Below, one piece after another: positions 22,722 through 31,705 of a DNA stretch of 47,745 nucleotides; the first letter of the stretch is position 1, and each line of letters starts with the position of its first letter. The position numbers and the translations under genes were made by a program. The notes beneath the pieces are model-generated. The model saw nothing but the letters and a program-made list of their open reading frames with translations. It had not been told where the DNA came from and did no database searches. The DNA comes from an uncultured Eubacteriales bacterium (GTDB lineage Bacteria; Bacillota; Clostridia; Oscillospirales; Oscillospiraceae), in the NCBI GenBank assembly GCA_905202605.1, contig CAJKSU010000001.1:1-47745 (forward strand), given 5' to 3'.

Positions 22722-24197
22722 TCAGGAGAAATCAAAGTCCGGCAGCCAGTGCTTGGGGTCTACCTCCAGAAATTCGGCACGCTGGAACCGATCCTTCAGA
22801 TGGAAGGGAACGGTGCAGTCAAAGATGGTCTTGCAACTGACGCCAATATCGGGAATGGAGGGGGAGTAGGCGGGATTGGAGCTGGGATCCAGCGGGTGGC
22901 AGCGCACACCGGGAATCGTGACGATATCCCGATCCCCCTGAAACCGGGTGTTCATGGCCCAGAGCACGTCTTGACTGTCGAAAATGTCCACATCCTCGTC
23001 CACAAGAATCACATGCTTCAGCTCCGGGAAAGCGGAAAAGGCCAGCAGTGCAGCCTGACGCTGTTTTCCCTCATCGGTATGGACAGTCTTTCGGCACTGG
23101 AGCACCGCCATGTATTTGCCGCCGCCGGAGGGGTGGGCATAGACGTTGGTGACCTTGCCGGGCAGCGCCTTTTCAATCAGATTATAGATGCTGGCCTCTG
23201 TGGGGATGCCGGCCAGATTGACATGCTCCTCTGAGGGGCCGATGACCGTCTGCATAATGGGGTTCTTCCGAGTGGTGACGGCCTTGACCTTGATGAGCCA
23301 GCATTCGTTGGAGGCGCGCCCGTTATAGCCGGGGAACTCCGGCATGGCATAGCCGGTGTGGGAGTTTTGATCTTCCACGACCTTGACACCGGGCTGGATT
23401 TCGCCTTCGATGACGTACTCGGCGTTTGCAATGCAGTTTTCTTCAATGGAGATGCATTTGTGCAGCTCCACCGGGGTGTTCCGGATGGCGCCGGCAATGG
23501 ACAGCTCATTGAAGCCCATGGGCGTTGTGGGTGGCTCAAAGCAGGAACCAATTTCAATGGCAGGATCTACGCCGATGGAGATGGAAATGGGCAGCGGACG
23601 CCCCAGCTCTGTGGCACGCTCTGCCATGGCACCGATGTGCCGAGCACCGGGCATCAGAAAAATGGACAGCTCATCCCTGCTCTGAATGCACATCCGGTGG
23701 ATGGTAACATCGCTGAGACCGGTGTCGGGATGGGTGGCGTAGCACATGCCCATGGTGATGTAGGGACCCGCGTCCTTGGGTGTATTGGTGGGGGCGGGAA
23801 TCAGCCGGTACAGATCAAAATCCGGGTCAGTTGCCAGATGTACGATCTCCTGACAGGGGGCGGGCTCCTCGGTGACCACCGGCTCAATGGGATTCTGAGC
23901 GCAGCGGCACAGGAGCTTTCCCACATCCTCCTTGGTGGTTCCCAGCAGCCGGGCTACCCGCTGACGGTTTGCTAGAAGGCCGATGAGAACACGGGCATCG
24001 GGATGCCCCTTTACGTTGTTGAATATCATGGCGGGGCCGCCCACCTTGGTGGGACGCATGACGGTTCCGCCTGCGCCTACATAGCGGTAAACGCCGGAAA
24101 GCTCGGCGGCGGGATCGACCGCTACGTCGGTGGATACCAGCTGACCGGGCATTGTCTCCAGCAGGGCAAGGGCGCTGCGAAGATCATGTACTTGCAT
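22722..24197 (-). CDS. ubiD: UbiD-family decarboxylase
   Basis: A prenyl-FMN dependent (de)carboxylase of 491 residues. Family marks are FDLYRLIPAPTNTPKDAGPYIT, split at the proline pairs, the SISIGVDPAIEIGSCFE segment, and the acidic active-site region EDQNSHTGYAMPEFPGYNG. The C-terminus has the expected DVDIFDSQDVLWAMNTRFQ. Members act on aromatic acids, cinnamates, or polyprenyl hydroxybenzoate. With an LpdD-like partner, an aromatic hydroxy-acid substrate is the best guess. ATG 24197 has GGAG at correct spacing; a longer ATG 24215 does not. The promoter is at 24263-24291, and a LysR gene lies directly upstream on the same strand. Confidence 0.92.
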   Translation of the reverse strand: MQVHDLRSALALLETMPGQLVSTDVAVDPAAELSGVYRYVGAGGTVMRPTKVGGPAMIFNNVKGHPDARVLIGLLANRQRVARLLGTTKEDVGKLLCRCAQNPIEPVVTEEPAPCQEIVHLATDPDFDLYRLIPAPTNTPKDAGPYITMGMCYATHPDTGLSDVTIHRMCIQSRDELSIFLMPGARHIGAMAERATELGRPLPISISIGVDPAIEIGSCFEPPTTPMGFNELSIAGAIRNTPVELHKCISIEENCIANAEYVIEGEIQPGVKVVEDQNSHTGYAMPEFPGYNGRASNECWLIKVKAVTTRKNPIMQTVIGPSEEHVNLAGIPTEASIYNLIEKALPGKVTNVYAHPSGGGKYMAVLQCRKTVHTDEGKQRQAALLAFSAFPELKHVILVDEDVDIFDSQDVLWAMNTRFQGDRDIVTIPGVRCHPLDPSSNPAYSPSIPDIGVSCKTIFDCTVPFHLKDRFQRAEFLEVDPKHWLPDFDFS

Positions 24198-24250
24198 CGT
24201 AATCACTCCAAACAAGTTGTTTTTATGAAATCCGGAGGAAGACCCGGGAC

Positions 24251-24293
24251 AATTGCAGGTTTATTGTATCAGCCGCAGGAATCCTGTGCAATT
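24251..24293 (-). promoter_or_regulatory. ubiD promoter framed by an inverted repeat
   Basis: On the minus strand TTGCAC (24286-24291), a 17-base spacer and TACAAT (24263-24268). AATTGCA (24251-24257) and TGCAATT (24287-24293) are exact inverted copies that frame the promoter, a plausible binding site of the LysR protein. Confidence 0.6.
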
Positions 24294-24333
24294 CTCTTTT
24301 GCGGTAGATCCATTCCTGGCGGGAATATTCGGC

Positions 24334-25224
24334 TTAAGACTCCTGCGCGGCAAGACCCTTTACGAAGTTCCAGAAGCTTTGCCCCATGCGGCTGGGCGGA
24401 GCATTCCGCTGCCGCACCAGACAGATCGTGCTCTCTATGCGGGGGGCAATGTCAATGGTGACAACGTCCTTGAGGTGGATATAGTCCGTGTGCCGCTGCA
24501 TCAGAAGGGCCACGCCCATATTCTGCGCCGCCAGCCCCACGATATTTTCCGGGCGGTGTCCGGTGTAGACAAAATTCGGCCGGAAGCCCGCCTGCAGACA
24601 GAGCTGAGTGCAGAGACTGTAAAGCCCGGTGCGTTGATCCAGACATAACAGCGGCTGATCCTTGAGGTCAGAGAGCCGGAGTTGGGCAGCGCCGGACAGC
24701 GGATGGCTGTGGTGCAGCACAGCAACCAGATGATCCTGAGCAAAGGGGAGATATTCCAGATTGGTATCCCCATCGCCGCTCAGCCGGGTGAAGGCAAGAG
24801 AGCAGCGCCCATCTTGCAGCATGATACCAAGATCGTGCTGCTCGCATTCTGCCACCTCCAGTGTGATTTGGGGATAGCGCTGCTGAAACTTTGCCAGAGC
24901 ACCGGTGATGTTATACTGAGCCATTACCGGAATGGAGGCAATGGTAAGAATATGACGATCCTTTTGGCTTTCCTTGGCGGCGGCAACGCGAATCTTGTTG
25001 CCCAGTGTGAAAATTTCCGCTGCTATAGGGAGAATCTGCGCCCCAGCGGGGGAAAGCGCTACATTTCGGGGGTTTCGGATCAGCAGCGGCGTGTCCAGCT
25101 CCCGCTCCAAAGCGGCAATGTGCTTGGACAGGGCGGACTGCGAAATGCAAAGCTCCTCAGCGGCGCGGGAAAAGCTGCCCAGATTGGCGATGACGGTGAA
25201 TTCGTGCAGATATTCGATTTCCAT
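24334..25224 (-). CDS. LysR-family transcriptional regulator
   Basis: A 296-residue LysR regulator with normal length. The N-terminal HTH is complete (MEIEYLHEFTVIANLGSFSR, then AAEELCISQSALSKHIAALE). The effector domain starts near 90 with LTIASIPVMAQYNI. LysR proteins usually act on divergent genes with an aromatic or small acidic coinducer. Here the ubiD-ubiX-lpdD genes follow on the same strand after 136 bases and have a separate promoter, so they are the likely targets. The start is ATG 25224 with a weak GGGGG upstream. Confidence 0.93.
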   Translation of the reverse strand: MEIEYLHEFTVIANLGSFSRAAEELCISQSALSKHIAALERELDTPLLIRNPRNVALSPAGAQILPIAAEIFTLGNKIRVAAAKESQKDRHILTIASIPVMAQYNITGALAKFQQRYPQITLEVAECEQHDLGIMLQDGRCSLAFTRLSGDGDTNLEYLPFAQDHLVAVLHHSHPLSGAAQLRLSDLKDQPLLCLDQRTGLYSLCTQLCLQAGFRPNFVYTGHRPENIVGLAAQNMGVALLMQRHTDYIHLKDVVTIDIAPRIESTICLVRQRNAPPSRMGQSFWNFVKGLAAQES

Positions 25225-25265
25225 AAATAAGCCCCCAGTATTGGTTCGGCATTGTTTTTTCTATT

Positions 25266-25294
25266 ATCTTACGGGATGACAGGATGACTGTCAA
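25266..25294 (-). promoter_or_regulatory. lysR promoter with spacer dyad
   Basis: On the minus strand TTGACA (25289-25294), a 17-base spacer and TAAGAT (25266-25271). GACAG (25278-25282) and CTGTC (25288-25292) form a dyad over the spacer and -35, fitting autorepression. Confidence 0.7.
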
Positions 25295-25311
25295 GCCCGG
25301 CAGAATCGAAA

Positions 25312-25340
25312 CGTGCCTGCCGCCGGGGGCAGCAGGCACG
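25312..25340 (-). terminator. Terminator of the surface lipoprotein gene
   Basis: CGTGCCTGC (25312-25320) pairs with GCAGGCACG (25332-25340). The minus-strand tail begins TTTCGATT. Confidence 0.7.
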
Positions 25341-25353
25341 AATTACTATGAGA

Positions 25354-27321
25354 TTAGAATCCGGGAGGAGGTCCACCGGGACCGCCGCCAAAGCCGCCGC
25401 CAAAGCCACCGAATCCGCCGGAACCGAGGGCGGTGATGGTATCGGTCAGCTCTGCGTCTGCGGACGTATCCCCGCAGGTAAGGGTGTAGGTTTCGCCCAC
25501 CTGCATATCGGGGGTGGAAATGACGATGCTGCTAAAGCTCTTTGCCATCTCCGCCTCAAACAGTACCGTACCGCTGGCGTCAGTGAGGGCGACGGTTGTG
25601 CCGCCCTGAATGGTTTCGCCCAGATTGTAGAGCAGGGAGCACTGGGTGGAGGAGCTGTCAAGGTTCTGAGCCATGCCGGATGCACCGCAGGCAATCAGCG
25701 TGCCTCCGGTAATTTGACCGGTGGTGGTGTAGTCCAGCGCACCGTTCATGGAGTCCTCCGGGCCGGAGACAATGACCGTGCCGCCCTGCATAAAGAATGC
25801 GCCGTTGGAATCGAGACCATCGCCCCCCGCATCCACATTCAATGTGCCGCCGGTGATTAGAATGTAATAGCTGGCATCCTCCAATGTTTCAGCGGTTCCT
25901 TCACCGCCCGGAGGACCCATGAATTCAAAATCAGTGTCAGCGGAGCTGCCGCCTGCGGCATTCAGGCCGTCGTCAGAGGCCACCAGAGTGATATCGCCGC
26001 CGGAAATGGTGATAAATACTGCCTCCAGTCCCTCGTAGCTCTGGGTAATGTCAATGGTGCCGCCGGAGATGTCCAGCGTATCGTCGGAATGAATGCCGTC
26101 ATCGCCGGAGGCAATGGTCAGCTTCGCTTCATCGGAGATGGTCAATTTGCCCGTGCAGTGCAGCCCGTCGTCCATGCAATCCAGCGTGACGCTGTCGCCG
26201 GAGATGGTCATATCGCCGCCGGACTTGAGACCCTTGGCGCTGGAGGAGGTTTCCTCAGAGGAATCCTCCTGTGTGTCGAACCAGCCGGGGAAGCCGAATC
26301 CCTCCACATGCTCTGGGGCATTGGCGGCGCCGCCGCCGGTGACCGCAGAAATGCTGCCGGACAGCAGTGTGAGGTCGGTGCCGGACTGAATGCCGTCGCA
26401 CTGGGCGGTGATGTCTAGGGTGGGGGCGGCACTGCCGTCCTCACTGCCGAGGGTGACAGAGGTTCCGGCATGCAGACCGTCCTCCTGAACATCGATGGTC
26501 AGACTGCCGTCCAGAATGGACAACGCGGTTTCCGACTTGATGCCGTGCTTTCCGGCGGTGATGGAGACGGTACCGTATTCTATGGTGACAGTACCCAGTG
26601 AAGCGTCCGTGCTGTTGCTGGACTGAATGCCGTCTTCTCCAGCGGTGATGCTCAGGGTGATGGCAGCGCCGGAAATCAGTACGCTGTCCTTGCCTTTGAT
26701 GCCGTCCCCGGCAGAGAGCACTTCATAGGTGCCGCTGTCGTAGAAAAACAGGGAATCCTTACTGTGGATGGCCATATCATAATTGCCCTCCACGGTCAGC
26801 TTACCGTCACCGGAGAAGCTCAGGTCGGCCTTGGAGAAAATCGCTGCATCCGGCTCATCCTCGCCCTCCTCCAGTACATAGCCATCGCTGTCGGAGACAT
26901 AGTTTTCCGTGCCGCTCGCGGCGTAAATATTTACGGAAGCTGCTTCTTTGACATAAATGGGGGCGCTGGTGGAGCAGGAAATGGAAGCGCCGGAGAGGAT
27001 CAGCGTAATGTCCGCGTTCTTGTCCGCATCCACGATGATCTGCCCATCGGAAAGGGTGCCGGTGATCTCATAGCTGCCGCTCTTTGTAATGGTGACAGCG
27101 GCATCGTCGGCCTTGACTCCGCTGCCGCTGAGCTTCACGCCGTCATCACTGAGGGTGATCTGAGCGGAAACGGCGTTCACTGCGGCGGATTCCGTCTCTG
27201 CGCTGCTGGCGGCCTCTGCTGCGGTGGGAGCCGCCTCAGCGGCAGAGGACTGCTGCGGTGCGCCGCATGCGCTCAGCAGCATCAGACCGGAAAGCAGCAG
27301 AGCCAGTTTCTTATTTGTCAT
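25354..27321 (-). CDS. Repeat-rich surface lipoprotein (carbohydrate-binding DUF4353-like)
   Basis: A 655-residue secreted lipoprotein: signal MTNKKLALLLSGLMLLSAC with the lipobox SAC, then a low-complexity alanine/serine/glutamate linker. The body consists of about eleven short units ending in D-G-I or D-G-L with strand-like stretches between (GDGIKGKDSVLI, EDGLHAGTSVTL, DDGIHSDDTLDI, DDGLNAAGG and others). This suggests a right-handed beta-helix as in DUF4353 carbohydrate-binding-domain proteins. An acidic, serine-rich break (QEDSSEETSSSAK) interrupts the array, and the C-terminus is a glycine/proline run (GFGGFGGGFGGGPGG). The role is unknown; glycan or metal binding at the surface is plausible. 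The upstream frame extension is not used. Confidence 0.8.
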   Translation of the reverse strand: MTNKKLALLLSGLMLLSACGAPQQSSAAEAAPTAAEAASSAETESAAVNAVSAQITLSDDGVKLSGSGVKADDAAVTITKSGSYEITGTLSDGQIIVDADKNADITLILSGASISCSTSAPIYVKEAASVNIYAASGTENYVSDSDGYVLEEGEDEPDAAIFSKADLSFSGDGKLTVEGNYDMAIHSKDSLFFYDSGTYEVLSAGDGIKGKDSVLISGAAITLSITAGEDGIQSSNSTDASLGTVTIEYGTVSITAGKHGIKSETALSILDGSLTIDVQEDGLHAGTSVTLGSEDGSAAPTLDITAQCDGIQSGTDLTLLSGSISAVTGGGAANAPEHVEGFGFPGWFDTQEDSSEETSSSAKGLKSGGDMTISGDSVTLDCMDDGLHCTGKLTISDEAKLTIASGDDGIHSDDTLDISGGTIDITQSYEGLEAVFITISGGDITLVASDDGLNAAGGSSADTDFEFMGPPGGEGTAETLEDASYYILITGGTLNVDAGGDGLDSNGAFFMQGGTVIVSGPEDSMNGALDYTTTGQITGGTLIACGASGMAQNLDSSSTQCSLLYNLGETIQGGTTVALTDASGTVLFEAEMAKSFSSIVISTPDMQVGETYTLTCGDTSADAELTDTITALGSGGFGGFGGGFGGGPGGPPPGF

Positions 27322-27387
27322 AGTAACACATCCAATCTTCCGGCGTTCGCCGGGGAAGCTGCGGGGAGTTCCGCAAAACTTTACGTC

Positions 27388-27396
27388 ATTATAGCA
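27388..27396 (-). promoter_or_regulatory. Extended -10 promoter of the lipoprotein gene
   Basis: TGCTATAAT on the minus strand, with no convincing -35. It lies about 70 bases before ATG 27321. Confidence 0.6.
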
Positions 27397-27559
27397 TGGA
27401 TTTTCCAAATAAAAAGGCAGTTCGCCGTATCTCCGCGGAAAATTAACCATTCGGAAACAAATCCAACATACCTGTGCGGCACAATGACAGGAAAACACTG
27501 CGCATAGCTGAAATTCCGCTATTTCCCGAACGCAGGGGGTTTCCCGGACTTCAAAAGTG

Positions 27560-27568
27560 TGGTATAAT
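27560..27568 (+). promoter_or_regulatory. Extended -10 promoter of the U32 gene
   Basis: TGGTATAAT, with only a weak TTTCCC 17 bases upstream. The message would start near 27575, sixty bases before the ATG. Confidence 0.65.
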
Positions 27569-27590
27569 ATAAATTCACAATAGAAATACT

Positions 27591-27616
27591 GCGCCCTGAC
27601 GGCAGTTTTCGGGCGC
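27591..27616 (+). promoter_or_regulatory. Leader hairpin of the U32 gene
   Basis: GCGCCC (27591-27596) pairs with GGGCGC (27611-27616) around a 14-base loop, followed by TTTC. It sits between the predicted start point and the ribosome site AGGAA. It is weak as a terminator and could act as attenuator or stabiliser. Confidence 0.4.
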
Positions 27617-27635
27617 TTTCAGTGAGGAACGAGAT

Positions 27636-29720
27636 ATGCTAGAAGTATTATCCCCTGCCGGTTCCAGCGATGCGCTGGTGGCGGCGGTACAAAATGGCGC
27701 GGACGCCGTATATTTGGGCTGCGGCAGCTTTAATGCCCGCATGAATGCCAAAAACTTTACGATCGAGCAGCTGCGGCAGTGGGTCAGCTATTGCCACCTG
27801 CGGGGCGTAAAGGTCTACCTGACGCTCAATACGCTGGTGCTGGATCGGGAACTGAAAAACGCTGCTGCGGAAATTCTGGAGGCCTCCAGAGCCGGGGTGG
27901 ACGCGATTCTGGTGCAGGATCTTGGGGTATGTCAGCTGGTAAAGAGCCTTGCGCCCGATGTCCCCATCCATGCCAGTACCCAGATGGCGGTGCATAATCT
28001 GGACGGCGTACTCCGGGCGGCGGAGATGGGGATCACCCGCGTGGTGCTGGCAAGAGAGCTGAGCCACGATCAGATCGCGTATATCTGCAAAAACAGCCCC
28101 ATTGAGATCGAGGTGTTCGTCCACGGCGCACTTTGCATGTGCTATTCCGGGCAGTGCTATCTTTCCGCCATGATCGGGCGGCGCAGCGGCAACCGGGGGC
28201 AGTGCGCCCAGCCCTGCCGGCTCAACTACGGCTATGACCGGGAGGAAAACCGCTATCCCCTGAGCCTCAAGGACAACTGTCTGGTGGGCTATCTCCGGCA
28301 GCTGGAGGAAATGGGCGTAGCCTGCGTAAAGATCGAAGGACGCATGAAGCGGGCGGAATACGTTGCCATTGCCACAAAAATCTATAAGGATGCGGCGCTG
28401 GGCAGACCGGTTACGCCTCAGGCTTTAAAGGAACTGGAAAAGGTCTTTTCCCGTCAGGGCTTTACCGACGGCTACTATGCCGGGCAGAAGGGGACGCATA
28501 TGTTCGGCACCCGGCAGGAGGAAGCGCCGGACCGCAGCCTGATGGCGCGAGCCAGAGCCACCTATGAAAACGCAGAGACACAGCGGGTTCCGGTGGGCTT
28601 CCGGATTCAGCTGTATCCCGGCATGGAGTCGGTGCTGCATGTCTGGGATCATGACGGGCATGCTCTGACGGTACAGGGGCCGATGCCGGAGCTGGCAAGG
28701 ACTGTGCCGCTGACTCAGGAGGCGCTGCGGCAGCGCCTTGGAAAAACCGGCGGCACGCCCTATTACCTCGAAGAATTGCAGGTAGAGCTGACACCGGGAC
28801 TGACATTGTCGGCGTCGGCAATCAACGGCCTGCGGCGGGACGCGCTGTCCATGCTCTCTGCGGTGCGGGGGCAGGTTCCAACCCGGCGGGAAGGGACGCT
28901 GACGCTTCCTCAGGTGTATCGCGGCAGCCGGTCGACGCCGGTATACACCGTGGAGATCCAGTCCTTTTCACAGATTACAAAGGGCATGATCGCACTGAAG
29001 CCGCATACAGTCTACGTGCCGCTGCACCTGCTGAATCCTTCGGATCCCATGGCGCAGGCGGTGTGCGGGGCGTTCCGGGTCTGTGCGGTGCTGCCCAGAG
29101 TAATCTGGGATCGGGAATGGCCTCAGGTGCTGACCCGGCTTTCTCAGGCACGGCTGCTGGGGGTCGATGAGGTACTGGCGGGGAATATCGGTATGATCGA
29201 TCCGGTGCAGCGGGCCGGATTTCAGGTGCGGGGCGATTTTGGGCTGAACGTGTTCAATTCCGGCAGCGCCAACTGGTATGCTGCCATGGGGCTGACCGGG
29301 CTGACGGCGTCCTTTGAGCTGACGCTGCCCCAGATCCGGGATATTTCCAAGCCGATTCCCATGGAGATGATCGCCTACGGCAGACTGCCGCTGATGATCA
29401 CGGAGAACTGCATCATCCACGGGCGGGCGGGAACCTGCATCTGCGGCAGCACCAAGACCAATCTGGTGGATCGCACCGGCAGCCGCTTCCCGGTGCTGCG
29501 GGACGGTGATACTTGCCGCAGTCAGCTTTATAACAGCAAACGACTCTATTGGGGTGATAAGCTCTCCTCCCTGAGGGGACTGGGGCTGTGGGCGCTGCGG
29601 CTGAGCTTTACCACGGAAACACCACAGCAGGTGGATGCCGTTCTGGCGGACTATCATGGCGGCGGGAGCTTTGACCCCGGCGTGTCCACCCGAGGACTGT
29701 ATGTCCGGGGCGTAGAATAA
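27636..29720 (+). CDS. Peptidase U32 family protein (RNA hydroxylation type)
   Basis: A 694-residue U32 protein. The TIM-barrel N-terminus (LSPAGSSDALVAAVQNGADAV, split at LVAA) is followed by the family signature EVFVHGALCMCYSGQC, with further cysteines in GNRGQCAQPCR that fit an iron-sulfur cluster. A C-terminal collagenase-associated DUF3656-like part (from about 390) follows, ending near CGSTKTNLVDRTGSRFPV. Although named peptidases, characterised homologues RlhA and TrhP hydroxylate 23S rRNA or tRNA uridines with prephenate-derived chemistry. The length suits the RlhA type. It is the first gene of the maf-mreCD unit, maf starting 34 bases later. Confidence 0.9.
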   Translation: MLEVLSPAGSSDALVAAVQNGADAVYLGCGSFNARMNAKNFTIEQLRQWVSYCHLRGVKVYLTLNTLVLDRELKNAAAEILEASRAGVDAILVQDLGVCQLVKSLAPDVPIHASTQMAVHNLDGVLRAAEMGITRVVLARELSHDQIAYICKNSPIEIEVFVHGALCMCYSGQCYLSAMIGRRSGNRGQCAQPCRLNYGYDREENRYPLSLKDNCLVGYLRQLEEMGVACVKIEGRMKRAEYVAIATKIYKDAALGRPVTPQALKELEKVFSRQGFTDGYYAGQKGTHMFGTRQEEAPDRSLMARARATYENAETQRVPVGFRIQLYPGMESVLHVWDHDGHALTVQGPMPELARTVPLTQEALRQRLGKTGGTPYYLEELQVELTPGLTLSASAINGLRRDALSMLSAVRGQVPTRREGTLTLPQVYRGSRSTPVYTVEIQSFSQITKGMIALKPHTVYVPLHLLNPSDPMAQAVCGAFRVCAVLPRVIWDREWPQVLTRLSQARLLGVDEVLAGNIGMIDPVQRAGFQVRGDFGLNVFNSGSANWYAAMGLTGLTASFELTLPQIRDISKPIPMEMIAYGRLPLMITENCIIHGRAGTCICGSTKTNLVDRTGSRFPVLRDGDTCRSQLYNSKRLYWGDKLSSLRGLGLWALRLSFTTETPQQVDAVLADYHGGGSFDPGVSTRGLYVRGVE

Positions 29721-29754
29721 ACGACAATGAATGAATGGATGGAGGATGTCCAAT

Positions 29755-30336
29755 ATGAAACTGATTTTAGCTTCCGGCTCGCCCCGTCGGGCGGAGCTGC
29801 TGGAGAAGATGGGGCTGACCTTTCAGGTGGAGCCCTCCAATACAGATGAAACTCTGAAGCCGGGTCTGACGCCCCAGCAGGAGGTGGTACACCTTTCTCT
29901 GGGAAAGGCGAAGGCGGTGGCAGCGGGGCATTCGGAGCCTGCTGTTGTGCTGTCCGCAGATACCGTGGTGGAGCTGGACGGGAAAATTCTGGGCAAGCCC
30001 CACAGTGAGGCGGAGGCGGCGGAAATGCTCCGCGCCCTCAGCGGCAGAAGCCATCGGGTACTCACCGGTGTTACCGTAATGGGATCGGAGGGAACCATGA
30101 CCCACTGCGAGGAGACGGAGGTATATTTTCGGCCTCTTACTGAGGAAGAAATTCAGTGGTATGTGGGGACTGGAGAGCCCATGGACAAGGCGGGGGCCTA
30201 TGGCATTCAGGGCTACGCCGCCATGTTTATCGAAAAGATCCACGGTGACTACTACAATGTGATGGGTCTTCCGGTGTGCCGGGTGGGGCTGATGCTCCGT
30301 CAGGCGGGAATTCCGCTGCTGGGGGCTGAGGCATGA
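29755..30336 (+). CDS. maf: Nucleoside triphosphate pyrophosphatase Maf
   Basis: Maf family, 193 residues. It hydrolyses non-canonical or pyrimidine NTPs (dTTP/UTP type) to monophosphates and, when over-produced, inhibits septation in Bacillus. MKLILASGSPRRAELL is the diagnostic N-terminus. SADTVVELDGKILGKP holds the catalytic aspartate, and DKAGAYGIQGYA is the third motif. ATG 29755 has GGAGG upstream; an in-frame start at 29731 is not supported. The 3' end overlaps mreC as ATGA. The maf-mreC-mreD order matches Bacillus, where radC and mreB intervene. Confidence 0.95.
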   Translation: MKLILASGSPRRAELLEKMGLTFQVEPSNTDETLKPGLTPQQEVVHLSLGKAKAVAAGHSEPAVVLSADTVVELDGKILGKPHSEAEAAEMLRALSGRSHRVLTGVTVMGSEGTMTHCEETEVYFRPLTEEEIQWYVGTGEPMDKAGAYGIQGYAAMFIEKIHGDYYNVMGLPVCRVGLMLRQAGIPLLGAEA

Positions 30337-31175
30337 AGAAGTTTTTCACCACACGGAACCGCGTGGTGCTGGTGCTTGCCGCGCTGGCGGCGCTGATTAC
30401 CATTGGCAGCATGTTCCTGTGGCCGGGAAAAGCCGGGGCGTTCAACAATGCGGTATCCCTTGTGGTCAACCCGGTGAAGAACGGCGTGACGCTGCTGGTC
30501 AATAAGGCCGAGCGGCTGTATGATTACCTGTTTGGGTATGAGCTGCTTCAGGCGCAGAATGAGCAGCTTCAGGAGGAACTGGCGAATATGAATCAGGACA
30601 TCCGGGATGCTCAGACCTATAAGGCGGAAAATGAGCGGCTGAGAAGTCTGGAAAACCTGACGGATAAGCATACAGACTACCAGCTGGAGATTGCCAATGT
30701 GGTATCCTGGGGCGGCAGCGGCTATGGCAGTACCATGACCATCTCCCAAGGCTCCTCGGTGGGGCTGGATACCGGCATGTGCGTGATTACAGAAACCGGG
30801 CAGGTTATCGGGATCATCACCGAGGTGGGAACCAACTGGGCCACGGTGACCACGATCCTCGACACCACCTCGGAAATCGGCGCGTATATTTTCGGCAGCG
30901 GCTACAGCTGCATTGCTCAGGGCGATTTTACGCTGATGAAGGAGGGAAACCTGCGTGCCAGCTATCTCAGCTCCTCGGCAACCATTCGGAACTCGGATCA
31001 GCTGCTGACCTCCGGTGACGGTGATATTTATCCTCCCGGACTGGTGATCGGCACGGTGACCGATGTGGGTGACGATGAAACAAACGTTGCCAAGTACGCA
31101 GTCATTACGCCCACGGTGGAAATTGACAAAGTCGAGCAGGTGTTCGTCATCAAGTCCTATGATATCAAGGACTGA
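30333..31175 (+). CDS. mreC: Rod shape-determining protein MreC
   Basis: A bitopic membrane protein of the elongasome, 280 residues: one N-terminal helix (VVLVLAALAALITIGSMFLW), a coiled coil (about 70-110, LLQAQNEQLQEELANMNQ), and the periplasm-side beta domain with TISQGSSVGLDTGMCVI and GDIYPPGLVIGTV. It scaffolds PBP2 and MreD at sites of lateral wall synthesis. The start overlaps maf, and mreD follows 17 bases after the stop. No mreB is seen nearby, so the actin homologue must be elsewhere. Confidence 0.95.
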   Translation: MKKFFTTRNRVVLVLAALAALITIGSMFLWPGKAGAFNNAVSLVVNPVKNGVTLLVNKAERLYDYLFGYELLQAQNEQLQEELANMNQDIRDAQTYKAENERLRSLENLTDKHTDYQLEIANVVSWGGSGYGSTMTISQGSSVGLDTGMCVITETGQVIGIITEVGTNWATVTTILDTTSEIGAYIFGSGYSCIAQGDFTLMKEGNLRASYLSSSATIRNSDQLLTSGDGDIYPPGLVIGTVTDVGDDETNVAKYAVITPTVEIDKVEQVFVIKSYDIKD

Positions 31176-31192
31176 GGGGAGGCGGCAGACTT

Positions 31193-31705
31193 ATGCCAAG
31201 TAAATGGCAGTTTCGTATGAAAATGACCCTGTACGCAGCAGTTCTGTTGGCGGCGCTTCTTTTGGATGAGGCAGTGTTCAGCGCGCTGGCGCTCTGGTTT
31301 CGGCCCTGCGTGATGCCCGTTGCCGTGGCCTGTATCGGCTTGTGGGAGGGTACCGAAAAGGGGAGCATCTTCGGACTGGCGGGCGGCTGCCTTTGGGCAT
31401 GGAGCGGGCCGCTTTCTATTCTGGGGGCGTGGCATATTGTTGCATTGACACTGGTGGGCTTTGGCTGCGGCCTGCTGGCACAGCGGTTCCTGCTCCAGAG
31501 CTGGAAAACGATTTTTAGTGTCAGCGTTCCTGCTGTGATTCTGACAGAGGGACTTTATGTCCTTGCCCGGATTTCCTCCGGGACATTGCCCGGCATGGTG
31601 CTGATTACGGACTTTGTGCCGGAATGCCTGCTGTCTGCGGCCTTTTGTCTGATTTTTTATCCCGTTACACAGCATATTTCCCGGATTGGAGGATTCCATG
31701 GATAG
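31193..31705 (+). CDS. mreD: Rod shape-determining protein MreD
   Basis: A 170-residue integral membrane protein with about five helices, the normal MreD size. Sequence conservation of MreD is low; the call rests on topology (YAAVLLAALLLDEAVFSAL near the N-terminus, GLAGGCLWAWSGPLSILG in the middle) and on position between mreC and the class B PBP2 gene. It overlaps the PBP2 start by eight bases. It is part of the cell elongation complex. Confidence 0.88.
   Translation: MPSKWQFRMKMTLYAAVLLAALLLDEAVFSALALWFRPCVMPVAVACIGLWEGTEKGSIFGLAGGCLWAWSGPLSILGAWHIVALTLVGFGCGLLAQRFLLQSWKTIFSVSVPAVILTEGLYVLARISSGTLPGMVLITDFVPECLLSAAFCLIFYPVTQHISRIGGFHG

Larger units (their letters stand above)
27322..27635. 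other. 314-base divergent intergenic region
   Basis: It separates the lipoprotein gene (minus) from the U32 gene (plus). It holds two extended -10 promoters facing outward (27388-27396 and 27560-27568) and a leader hairpin for the U32 gene. Between the promoters, about 27400-27555, I see no gene or clear structure. Confidence 0.7.
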
